From Methanosalsum sp. (GTDB lineage Archaea; Halobacteriota; Methanosarcinia; Methanosarcinales; Methanosarcinaceae): a stretch of 9,780 nucleotides of DNA. The notes beneath the pieces were generated by a model, which worked only from the letters and a program-made list of their open reading frames with translations, made no database searches and was not told where the DNA came from. The stretch covers positions 1 to 9,780 of the forward strand of contig SKZM01000119.1 of NCBI GenBank assembly GCA_007127385.1, given 5' to 3'. Positions 1 through 5,954 of this stretch are shown one piece after another; the first letter of the stretch is position 1, and each line of letters opens with the position of its first letter. Both the position numbers and the translations under genes were made by a program.

Positions 1-159
1 CATTCTGTCCCTTTCAAAATTGATAATCTTGCGAACAACAATTTTTTTTGAACCTGACCAGAGTTCCGGATTATCAGGGTAGTTCTCCTGAACGTATTCA
101 CCAACTTCAAAAGGTTTCATCTTTTCCAGTATATCCTGCAATTTTCTCAGATCCTCCAT
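1..159 (-). CDS. Unrecognised protein, 5' part only (runs off the left edge)
   Basis: An open frame starts at an ATG at 159 and continues uninterrupted to the window edge, giving 53 residues that begin MEDLRKLQDILEKMKPFEVG. The start is supported by a strong ribosome binding site, GAGGAG at 170-165 on the minus strand, five bases before the ATG. The visible part is charged and hydrophilic. A likely N-terminal helix is followed by a segment with aromatic residues (EYVQENYP, ELW) and a basic stretch (KKIVVRKI). There is no signal peptide or membrane segment. I do not recognise the family. The gene starts 15 bases after the stop of the cysteine-rich gene upstream, so the two are probably co-transcribed. 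Confidence 0.65.
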   Translation of the reverse strand, partial: MEDLRKLQDILEKMKPFEVGEYVQENYPDNPELWSGSKKIVVRKIINFERDRM

Positions 160-174
160 AATATCTCCTCAAAT

Positions 175-420
175 CTATTTTCTATCCTGACAGAAGTATC
201 TACCTTCTAATTTAAACTTATCGTATACAATACATTCCGGACACATGCAGCCATTTTTACACCCTGCTGCATCACTGGGGCCCTTTGCACAGTACATGAA
301 CCCTTCATCTTCCGGATATGTTGGACAACTCCTGCAGATACATCCTTTTGAATGATGATAGGACGCACATATCCCGGAATACCGTCCATATTTATTCCTC
401 CAGCTATTAGTCCCCTCCAT
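175..420 (-). CDS. Cysteine-rich small protein, DUF2769-like
   Basis: A small protein of 81 residues if started at the ATG at 420. It contains two similar cysteine clusters, GCICRSCPTY (residues 26-35) and GCMCPECIVY (57-66). Both follow C-x-C-x2-C and each is followed by a Y/F-C (C44 and C77), giving an internal two-fold pattern. This matches my knowledge of DUF2769, a family of short cysteine-rich proteins common in methanogens. The function is unknown; metal binding is inferred from the cysteines. The start is doubtful. The ATG at 420 has no clear ribosome binding site, whereas an ATG at 389 has GGAGGA (401-396) at ideal spacing but lies in another frame. That frame reads MDGIPGYVRPIIIQK and would join the cysteine-rich part with one extra A in the A-run at 346-349. 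The gene may therefore be frameshifted, or the sequence may lack one base. It lies upstream of, and close to, the partial gene at the left edge. Confidence 0.72.
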   Translation of the reverse strand: MEGTNSWRNKYGRYSGICASYHHSKGCICRSCPTYPEDEGFMYCAKGPSDAAGCKNGCMCPECIVYDKFKLEGRYFCQDRK

Positions 421-539
421 AAAGATCCCACATTGTGTTGTATCTGGTAAATAGGATTACATACTTCCCGGATAAATAGATTACACTGAACCAAAAAGGA
501 TATTATTGTAACTGACAGATATAGCAGGGGGAATATACA
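421..539. promoter_or_regulatory. Divergent intergenic region (DUF2769-like gene / msrB)
   Basis: This 119-base region separates two divergent genes and must hold both promoters. The best TATA-like element is GATAAATAGA near 471-480, about 60 bases before the msrB start, which would leave a leader of about 40 bases. The same AT-rich element read on the minus strand (TCTATTTATC) could serve the opposite gene. No convincing operator palindrome was seen. The promoter calls rest on eye inspection alone. Confidence 0.3.
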
Positions 540-926
540 TTGCAAGAAAAATCTGAAAAGGAGTGGAAAAAAGTCCTTACTCCGGACCAATATGATGTGC
601 TGAGAAGAAAAAAAACAGAACCGCCTTTTAGTGGAGAATACGCGGACCAGAAGGAAAAAGGGATATACACCTGTGCTGCCTGTGGTCAGGAACTTTTTGA
701 TTCAGACACCAAGTTTGACTCAGGTACGGGATGGCCCAGTTTCAATGCTCCATTATCAGAAAATAATGTGGCTCTGGAAGAAGATACAGGTTATATGATG
801 AAGCGGACCGAAGTTCTGTGCAGCAGATGCAAAAGCCACCTTGGACATGTATTTGATGATGGGCCTCCACCTACGGGTAAACGATACTGTATAAATTCAC
901 TTTCACTGGATTTTAAGAAAAAATGA
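540..926 (+). CDS. msrB: Peptide-methionine (R)-S-oxide reductase MsrB
   Basis: MsrB reduces the R epimer of methionine sulfoxide in proteins back to methionine in the cytoplasm, normally using thioredoxin-type reductant. The 128-residue product is full length for a single-domain MsrB. Family marks are visible in order: the N-terminal EKEWKKVLTPDQYDVLR helix, the zinc-binding pair C-A-A-C (residues 45-48), the GTGWPSF signature, the second zinc pair C-S-R-C (94-97) followed by SHLGHVFDDGPPPTGKRYC, and the catalytic cysteine in RYCINS. The start is a TTG at 540. There is no in-frame ATG before the middle of the gene, and a G-rich stretch at 527-531 lies eight bases upstream, close to the Shine-Dalgarno consensus. 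No MsrA is present in the window. Its neighbours are ferritin-like and small heat-shock genes, consistent with an oxidative-stress cluster. Confidence 0.95.
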   Translation: MQEKSEKEWKKVLTPDQYDVLRRKKTEPPFSGEYADQKEKGIYTCAACGQELFDSDTKFDSGTGWPSFNAPLSENNVALEEDTGYMMKRTEVLCSRCKSHLGHVFDDGPPPTGKRYCINSLSLDFKKK

Positions 927-944
927 CTCTTTGTGATCTGCAAA

Positions 945-955
945 TCTATAAATAC
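945..955 (+). promoter_or_regulatory. Candidate TATA box upstream of first ferritin-like gene
   Basis: TCTATAAATAC resembles the archaeal TATA consensus and is preceded by an A-rich stretch that could be a BRE. A transcript starting about 25 bases downstream would have a leader of about 80 bases. A second TATA-like element, GTATAAATAA at 1020-1029, is nearer the gene, but its transcript would start only a few bases before the ATG at 1057. Sequence alone does not decide between the two. Confidence 0.3.
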
Positions 956-1056
956 TAAAACAAAAGAAATGATATAGGGTTAAATACAGACTTTTTAACT
1001 GGGAGTTACTTTAAAGGTCGTATAAATAATGCCGATATCAAAAGAGATGTGAGACT

Positions 1057-1344
1057 ATGCTATCCAAGATCCCTATAAATCTATCAAAAGTTAAGAAAGA
1101 TGATATAAACAAAGAAATACTTCGTGCTGCCATAATTGCAGAACTGGATGCAATAAACCTGTATGAACAGATGGCAGACCTTACTGACAACCAGAATCTC
1201 AAGGATGTACTCCTTGATGTTGCAAAGGAAGAAAAAACCCATGTCGGAGAATTCCATACAATGTTGCTGAAAGAGGATCAGGAACAGGTAGAAGAACTGG
1301 AAGCCGGTAAAAAGGAAGTTGAAGAGGATATTCTCAAAAAATGA
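1057..1344 (+). CDS. Stand-alone ferritin-like protein, encapsulated-ferritin type (copy 1)
   Basis: A 95-residue two-helix ferritin-like protein. The core runs from IAELDAINLYEQMADLTD (residues 27-44) to VAKEEKTHVGEF (55-66). Glu29, then Glu59-x2-His62, reproduces the Glu / Glu-x2-His spacing of the encapsulated ferritin ferroxidase site; in that family two subunits meet to build each iron centre. From memory, the sequence closely resembles the N-terminal ferritin-like domain fused to the Pyrococcus furiosus encapsulin, including the start (MLS) and the tail pattern LLxxDxEQVxEL. Here there is no fused shell domain and no encapsulin gene in view. The likely role is iron oxidation and detoxification, which limits Fenton chemistry. 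The ATG at 1057 follows GATGTGAG at 1046-1053, a near match to the ribosome binding consensus. The C-terminus is strongly acidic and helical. General databases may label it rubrerythrin-like or demethoxyubiquinone-hydroxylase-like. Confidence 0.85.
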   Translation: MLSKIPINLSKVKKDDINKEILRAAIIAELDAINLYEQMADLTDNQNLKDVLLDVAKEEKTHVGEFHTMLLKEDQEQVEELEAGKKEVEEDILKK

Positions 1345-1499
1345 TCCGTTTTGAAGAATAAACTCTGAATTCAATAATTATTAGTGTATCCTGAATGCAA
1401 ACTGTCATGATTTAAGCAATCCAAGAGTTAATCGACATCAATTGGGCTTATCAGGATATTTGATTACTGGGAAAACAATGAATAACAGTGGTGAGAATA

Positions 1500-1775
1500 T
1501 TGTTATCAGAAATACCAATACAGATCGAAAATGTAGAATTTAAAAACATTGATAAGGAAATAATGAGGGCTGCCATGATTGCAGAACTGGATGCAATAAA
1601 CCTGTACGAACAGATGGCAGACCTTACCGATGATGAGGATATAAAAAAAGTATTACTGGATATTGCCAGAGAAGAGAAAATACATGTGGCCATGTTTGAA
1701 ACCGTACTTCTCCAGGTTGATGACGAATTTTTGAAGGTATATTCTGATTATTCACTTGCGCGCAGCAGGGATTAA
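1500..1775 (+). CDS. Stand-alone ferritin-like protein, encapsulated-ferritin type (copy 2)
   Basis: A paralogue of the preceding gene, with 91 residues from the start chosen here. It keeps the putative ferroxidase residues (Glu29; Glu59-x2-His62 in EEKIHV) and an identical IAELDAINLYEQMADLTD segment, but its C-terminal third has diverged and lacks the EQVEELEAG tail. The start is uncertain. GTG codons at 1488 and 1491 give a frame four residues longer. I prefer the TTG at 1500 because it makes the N-terminus (MLSEIPI) align residue for residue with copy 1 (MLSKIPI). It also turns GTGGTGAG at 1488-1495 into a ribosome binding site in the same position as GATGTGAG in copy 1. Tandem duplication is the simplest origin. 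The different tail suggests a different partner or assembly, which is inference. No clear promoter was seen in the 155 bases upstream. Confidence 0.82.
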   Translation: MLSEIPIQIENVEFKNIDKEIMRAAMIAELDAINLYEQMADLTDDEDIKKVLLDIAREEKIHVAMFETVLLQVDDEFLKVYSDYSLARSRD

Positions 1776-1831
1776 CCTTCTTATTTTCATTCAGCAACGA
1801 TAATGCTTATTCGGTATTTTGTTTCATAATC

Positions 1832-1840
1832 AATAAATAA
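1832..1840 (+). promoter_or_regulatory. Candidate TATA box upstream of first Hsp20-like gene
   Basis: AATAAATAA lies about 40 bases before the ATG at 1877. A transcript starting about 25 bases downstream would carry a short leader containing the G-rich ribosome binding site at 1862-1866. The spacing is right for an archaeal promoter, but the motif is weak and the region is AT-rich throughout. Confidence 0.3.
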
Positions 1841-1876
1841 GCAATCAGCCATTTAGATTATGGGGGTAAGTAATAA

Positions 1877-2176
1877 ATGGTTAAATCAAGAGTAGCACCC
1901 TGTGTATATACATGTATAAGTGACGATGGTAAGCTACTGAACATAGAGATCGATCTGCCTGGAGTAGAGAAAGAGGATATCCAGTTCAAGGTGACTGAGA
2001 TGGGATTTTCAGTCAGGGCACATAACAGGGATGAGGATATAGAGTATATGGGCACCTATACACTGTGCTGTCCTGTAGTTCCGGATAAAGCCACTGCTGC
2101 CTATGATAATGGCATGCTGCTTGCAACAGTCCCTTATGAGGAAGCTCATGAGGAAGTAGATGTAGAAATCAAATGA
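1877..2176 (+). CDS. Short Hsp20/alpha-crystallin family protein (copy 1)
   Basis: A 99-residue protein that is almost only an alpha-crystallin domain. Visible family marks are LNIEIDLPGVEKEDIQFKV (residues 21-39, the beta-strand pair with the LPGV turn), FSVRA (44-48), and NGMLLATVPY (78-87), which carries the conserved G-x-L near the end of the domain. The long N-terminal arm and the C-terminal I-x-I extension of typical small heat-shock proteins are missing. It may therefore form small assemblies; this is inference. It has four cysteines: Cys9, Cys13 and a Cys64-Cys65 pair in LCCPV. The YTC and CCP cysteines also occur in the next gene. The ATG at 1877 is preceded by GGGGGT at 1862-1867. 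The general family role is holding unfolding proteins without ATP; redox sensing or metal binding by the cysteines is a guess. Confidence 0.85.
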   Translation: MVKSRVAPCVYTCISDDGKLLNIEIDLPGVEKEDIQFKVTEMGFSVRAHNRDEDIEYMGTYTLCCPVVPDKATAAYDNGMLLATVPYEEAHEEVDVEIK

Positions 2177-2188
2177 GCATCTTTAATG

Positions 2189-2207
2189 TTATATATATAA
2201 ATAAATA
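2189..2207 (+). promoter_or_regulatory. Strong TATA-like element before second Hsp20-like gene
   Basis: The 45-base gap between the two Hsp20-like genes contains TTATATATATAAATAAATA, the best TATA-box match in the window. A transcript starting about 25 bases from its centre would begin at or near the ATG at 2222 and be leaderless. Yet a perfect ribosome binding site, GGTGAT at 2211-2216, lies five bases before that ATG. The second gene may therefore be translated from a two-gene message, from its own leaderless message, or both. Confidence 0.4.
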
Positions 2208-2221
2208 TCCGGTGATGCCTG

Positions 2222-2521
2222 ATGGTAAAAGAGGGCATAATCAAATCGCCTTTTGTATATACATGTACTGATGACAGTGGTAAGAACCTGCATATTGAAA
2301 TAGATCTTCCGGGTGTCCAGAAAGAAGATATTGTATTCAAGATGCGTTCTGACAGCTTTTCAGTCAGGGCCATCAAAAGGAATCTAAAATACGCTGCATC
2401 ATATATTACATGCTGTCCAGTCATTGCTGACAGAGCAGTGGCTCAATTTTCAAATGGCAGGCTGTACGTATCTGTACCGTATCATGAACCTTCTTCAGAG
2501 GTAAAGGTAAAAATCAATTGA
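2222..2521 (+). CDS. Short Hsp20/alpha-crystallin family protein (copy 2)
   Basis: A 99-residue paralogue of the upstream gene, roughly half identical by eye. It keeps HIEIDLPGVQKEDIVFKM (residues 24-41), FSVRA (46-50), the C64-C65 pair in TCCPV, and NGRLYVSVPYHE (78-89) with the G-x-L motif. Cys15 in FVYTC matches Cys13 of copy 1, while copy 1's Cys9 is Phe here. This leaves three conserved cysteine positions between the copies. Like copy 1, it lacks a long N-terminal arm and a C-terminal I-x-I tail. The ATG at 2222 has a perfect GGTGAT ribosome binding site five bases upstream. It lies 45 bases after copy 1 on the same strand and ends 41 bases before the convergent membrane-protein gene. 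A chaperone function is inferred from the fold; no client is known. Confidence 0.85.
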   Translation: MVKEGIIKSPFVYTCTDDSGKNLHIEIDLPGVQKEDIVFKMRSDSFSVRAIKRNLKYAASYITCCPVIADRAVAQFSNGRLYVSVPYHEPSSEVKVKIN

Positions 2522-2562
2522 TATTTAATCCATTTTCAGTATGCTTCACATCTTTGAGATTC

Positions 2563-3087
2563 TTACAAAATTCGGTCACTAGTCCTTTTTTTAACGTACA
2601 GTGCACTTGTCACAAACACCGCACCCAGACCAGCAATTGCTATTGACTGTAGCAGGAACACATCCATTATATTGATCATAAATATTTCAATCATTTCCAG
2701 AACTATCTGTGGAGTGTCAGCAGAGACCTCTTCCAGAAGACTTTCATGTGCCCTTTTACCGGACCATGATCCGGCAGTTCCTGCAACTCCTGCAGCAATG
2801 GCTGCAATTCCAACAGCAAATGAAGGTACAGCAGGTGAGCGAGATCCGACCCATACCAGATATGCTAACAGGATTATAACAAACAAACTGCCGATAATGA
2901 ACATCCAGCTCATCTGAATGACATTCCTTGCATTTTCAATATATGCAAACTCCTCATCATCGATCTCCTCATTAATATTGATTTCATGAGGGATCTCTCC
3001 TTCAATCTCTTCAAACATCATGGATGAATAGGACAGGACAGATGAGTGGTAACCGGGGACCAATACATCCTGAGAACAGGTAATCAT
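2563..3087 (-). CDS. Uncharacterised membrane protein, about three transmembrane helices
   Basis: A 174-residue protein of no family I recognise. Residues 1-56 are hydrophilic and very acidic in the second half (EEIEGEIPHE, NEEIDDEEF). Likely membrane helices are at about 58-80 (Trp- and Ile-rich), 86-104 (small residues, AVGIAAIAAGVAGTAG) and 143-165. A soluble amphipathic loop lies between the second and third, at 107-140, and the tail is basic (YVKKRTSDR). There is no signal peptide cleavage site and there are no catalytic motifs. The ATG at 3087 lies 11 bases after the stop of the AddA-like gene and is preceded by GAAGGT. This makes it the last gene of the AddB-AddA-membrane operon. The link could be functional (membrane anchoring, or an effector) or only transcriptional. 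A start at Met23 or Met24 is possible but has no ribosome binding site. Confidence 0.75.
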   Translation of the reverse strand: MITCSQDVLVPGYHSSVLSYSSMMFEEIEGEIPHEININEEIDDEEFAYIENARNVIQMSWMFIIGSLFVIILLAYLVWVGSRSPAVPSFAVGIAAIAAGVAGTAGSWSGKRAHESLLEEVSADTPQIVLEMIEIFMINIMDVFLLQSIAIAGLGAVFVTSALYVKKRTSDRIL

Positions 3088-3098
3088 ATACCTTCAAG

Positions 3099-5954
3099 TT
3101 ATTTCTGAGATGTGGCATCACTATTGAGCAAAGACAGAGAATTGATCAGGCCCTTTATCTCATCAATGCTCAGTGGGCGTTCTATATGCACAGGTCTGCC
3201 TTCTGCAGTATAGTAAATGTATGCCTGAACACGCTTATCTTTATAGATTCCTGAAAGCACATGATAATAAAGGCTCAACTGCTTCACATACTCATCGTGA
3301 TTTGACATGCTCCGATCAGTTTTGTAGTCAATGATATCAACGCTATCCCCATCAATATGAACCAGATCAATTACTCCTGAAAACAGGATACATCTGCCTT
3401 CATGATCAATCGGGAGTATGCATTCGATCTCAGAAATGAGTTCCCCATCCAGTGAATCAAGCAGTCTCTTAACATTATTCTCGTCTGGGGTTCTGGGTCG
3501 CACCGTTTTATCAGCTGCATATCTCTGTGCAAAGCTGTGAACAGCAGTTCCATATTCCATACCCTTTCCTCCCTCTCCTGCAGATGGTGCAATATTCATA
3601 AGGCTGTGACAGGAAAGCTTGAGAGGTGCAGGCTGTACAACACCACCCACTACCAGTCTATTCATATCAGATTCCGGTACTTGAACAGGGAGTATCTCGG
3701 GTTCTGTGACAACAGGTTCAGTTCCAAGATTGATGAACAACTGTGATTGGCTGCTACACCCTGCTGTCAGGAAAAGGTAATTCTGTGCTCTTGTTATGGC
3801 TACATAACGTAATCTGCGTTCTTCATCATAATCCATATCAACTGCTTTTGAAAGCAGATAATATCTCCAATTGTCATAGATAAAAGGATAGGGATCAGAT
3901 GAGTATATCTTCTTCTGCCTCAATCCAGAGGGATCCCTGAAATCAATGGAGCTATTACCGGCCTGATGGCTAACATCCATATCAGGCAGTATCACAACAG
4001 GATATTCCAGTCCCTTGGCACTGTGTATGGTCTGGATACGGAACACATCCCCTCTTCGCGTACTGTCAACATCATATGTTGTGCCATTATCTATGTTCTG
4101 TTCCATAAAAGAGATTATCTGGCCAATATTCATTCTGGAGGTACCGGATACGGACTCAAGAACATCTATTATTCTATCCGTGATCGTGCTGTCAAGACTA
4201 TATTTATCAAATACTGTCCTGGCGATTGAGCCGGCAGTATCCATACTGCTCAGTCGGCTGTGAAATTCCAGCATATCCAGAGGGTAATTTTTTCCATCAA
4301 TTATTGATCCGGTCATTTCCAGAGAATAACCTGCATTTTCCAGAACCACAGCCCAGCCCCTTGCTGAGCTGATATTCTTCAGTATTCGAAACCATGCCAG
4401 CAATAGGAGGGAAGGTGGAGTTCTGAACAGTTCAATTCCACCCTCATAGGCTACAGGGATATCATGTTTTTCTGCCAGACTGAGCAGTTCCATTCCAAAC
4501 TTTCGCTTCCTTACAAGCACTGCGACATCACAATATTTAAGCAGGCGACTTTTTCCATTCTCATGAAAAATATAATCAGGGTTATCCACTATGTCATTTA
4601 TCTTCCAGAGTATACCTTCTTTCTGATCATCAAATGAATATGAGAGGATCTCTGAAGGTCCCTTATTTCCTGCAGCTTCCAGATGTGTTATTTTCGCCTT
4701 TACAGCATCGATATCCAGATCCTCGTCTTTGGTAGCCTTTGCCACAAGTGCCCTTTCTGAGAAATCTATGATCTCAGGAGCTGATCGGTAATTTTCCATT
4801 AAATGGATCTGCCGGAAATTATCCACGCTATAGTCTATTCTTCTATGATCACGGTTTAGTTCATCAATATATTTCAGTATTCTCGGTTCAAATTCTGTAA
4901 TATTTTTAACAGATGCATACTGGAATGAGAAAATGCTCTGTTTCCAGTCCCCTACAACGCAAAGATTCCCCCTGCATAGAAGAAGGGAGAGCTTGAACTG
5001 GATCTCATTGGTATCCTGGAACTCATCGATCATGATGTACCTGTACCGTATTCTTTCTCGCAGGGTATGATTCTCAAAGAGCAGAACATACGCGAACATG
5101 ATCATGAAACTGAAATTTATGTAATTTCTCCCAAGCATGTATTCAATATAGCAAAAATATACATCATGGACAAAATTTTTAAGTTCTTCCCGATCTTCAT
5201 TGAAAGCGTTTATTGAAAGATGTTCAGACACCTGGGTATCCCCGCAGATATCTTCAAAATGCGGAGCACCAGGTGAAAAACATCTGTTCTTATAGCCATT
5301 CATCCTTTTTCTTAAAAAAGACTGTTTCATTTTGCGGGAACCCTGTACAGGAGCATTGGCCTGTCGGAATATATCCATGAACCGTTCATAGTCACCATCC
5401 AGTTCTTTTTCACAATCCTGAAACCAGCCATCCCGGGTTGGAAATATTCCTCTGGAAGCCAGTGACCTGATCAGGTTCAGCATCTCACCTCCATGATGGA
5501 GGCTTGCATAATAGTCCCGGAAATGAGGATGCCTTTCTATGAAAATAGTCATAAAATTCCTGAACTCCTGCATTTCAAGAATTTCATTCTCAATTACCTG
5601 AATGGTGGATGTAATCCTTTCATCAATACCAAGTACCTCTGGTGCCTCGAAACCGTGTGTTCTAAGAATTCGATTACAAAGTCCATGGAATGTGGATATG
5701 GGTGCATCCCTTAGCGCAGAGCGGTCGTAACTGCATGTATTGATGATGCGCTCCTTCATGTTCTGGGCTGCATTCTCAGTAAAGGTAATCAACAGGATAT
5801 CATCTGGTTCAACATCCCTGTTCTCCAGAATATGAGAGTACCTTAAGGAAATTGTATATGTCTTCCCCGTGCCAGGTCCTGCATCTACAAGGTATATACC
5901 TTCCAGAGCTTCAATGAGCTGCTTTTGGTATCTGTTGGGCTCCCTGCTTACCAT
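3099..5954 (-). CDS. AddA-like UvrD/RecB-family helicase-nuclease
   Basis: A superfamily 1A helicase fused to a PD-(D/E)XK nuclease, 951 residues, somewhat shorter than typical bacterial AddA. Helicase motifs in order are Walker A AGPGTGKT (25-32), ITFTENAAQNMKERI (Ia, 56-70), Walker B IDEFQD (309-314), VVGDWKQSIFSFQYA (III, 333-347), ENYRS (IV, 387-391), IHSAKGLEYP (V, 643-652) and YVAITRAQ (VI, 717-724). The nuclease domain has GTAVHSF (His806), GVIDL (Asp863), DIIDYKTD (Asp876-x-Lys878) and the QLSLYY motif (892-897), so both activities look intact. The family unwinds and degrades double-stranded DNA ends for recombination repair. The ATG at 5954 overlaps the stop of the AddB-like gene by seven bases, and its GGTGAT ribosome binding site (5963-5958) lies inside that gene, so translation is probably coupled. 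Archaea usually resect DNA ends with HerA-NurA, so the pair suggests transfer from bacteria, which is inference. Confidence 0.92.
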   Translation of the reverse strand: MVSREPNRYQKQLIEALEGIYLVDAGPGTGKTYTISLRYSHILENRDVEPDDILLITFTENAAQNMKERIINTCSYDRSALRDAPISTFHGLCNRILRTHGFEAPEVLGIDERITSTIQVIENEILEMQEFRNFMTIFIERHPHFRDYYASLHHGGEMLNLIRSLASRGIFPTRDGWFQDCEKELDGDYERFMDIFRQANAPVQGSRKMKQSFLRKRMNGYKNRCFSPGAPHFEDICGDTQVSEHLSINAFNEDREELKNFVHDVYFCYIEYMLGRNYINFSFMIMFAYVLLFENHTLRERIRYRYIMIDEFQDTNEIQFKLSLLLCRGNLCVVGDWKQSIFSFQYASVKNITEFEPRILKYIDELNRDHRRIDYSVDNFRQIHLMENYRSAPEIIDFSERALVAKATKDEDLDIDAVKAKITHLEAAGNKGPSEILSYSFDDQKEGILWKINDIVDNPDYIFHENGKSRLLKYCDVAVLVRKRKFGMELLSLAEKHDIPVAYEGGIELFRTPPSLLLLAWFRILKNISSARGWAVVLENAGYSLEMTGSIIDGKNYPLDMLEFHSRLSSMDTAGSIARTVFDKYSLDSTITDRIIDVLESVSGTSRMNIGQIISFMEQNIDNGTTYDVDSTRRGDVFRIQTIHSAKGLEYPVVILPDMDVSHQAGNSSIDFRDPSGLRQKKIYSSDPYPFIYDNWRYYLLSKAVDMDYDEERRLRYVAITRAQNYLFLTAGCSSQSQLFINLGTEPVVTEPEILPVQVPESDMNRLVVGGVVQPAPLKLSCHSLMNIAPSAGEGGKGMEYGTAVHSFAQRYAADKTVRPRTPDENNVKRLLDSLDGELISEIECILPIDHEGRCILFSGVIDLVHIDGDSVDIIDYKTDRSMSNHDEYVKQLSLYYHVLSGIYKDKRVQAYIYYTAEGRPVHIERPLSIDEIKGLINSLSLLNSDATSQK

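Noticed and set aside
207..590. Minus-strand open frame of 127 codons across the DUF2769-like gene and msrB start
   Set aside because: Most of it is antisense to msrB and the divergent promoter region, with a hydrophobic low-complexity translation. Only the short part near 342-389 seems meaningful, as the possible true N-terminus of the cysteine-rich protein.
979..999. Inverted repeat GTTAAA / TTTAAC upstream of the first ferritin-like gene
   Set aside because: The arms are six AT-rich bases with a nine-base gap, expected by chance in this composition, and no T-run follows to make a terminator.
1373..1382. Palindrome AATAATTATT between the ferritin paralogues
   Set aside because: It is pure A/T in an AT-rich spacer, not placed convincingly for a promoter or terminator.
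1907..1918. Perfect palindrome TATACATGTATA inside the first Hsp20-like gene, partly repeated in the second
   Set aside because: It encodes the conserved V-Y-T-C segment in both paralogues, and the second copy keeps only part of the symmetry. Shared coding ancestry explains it.
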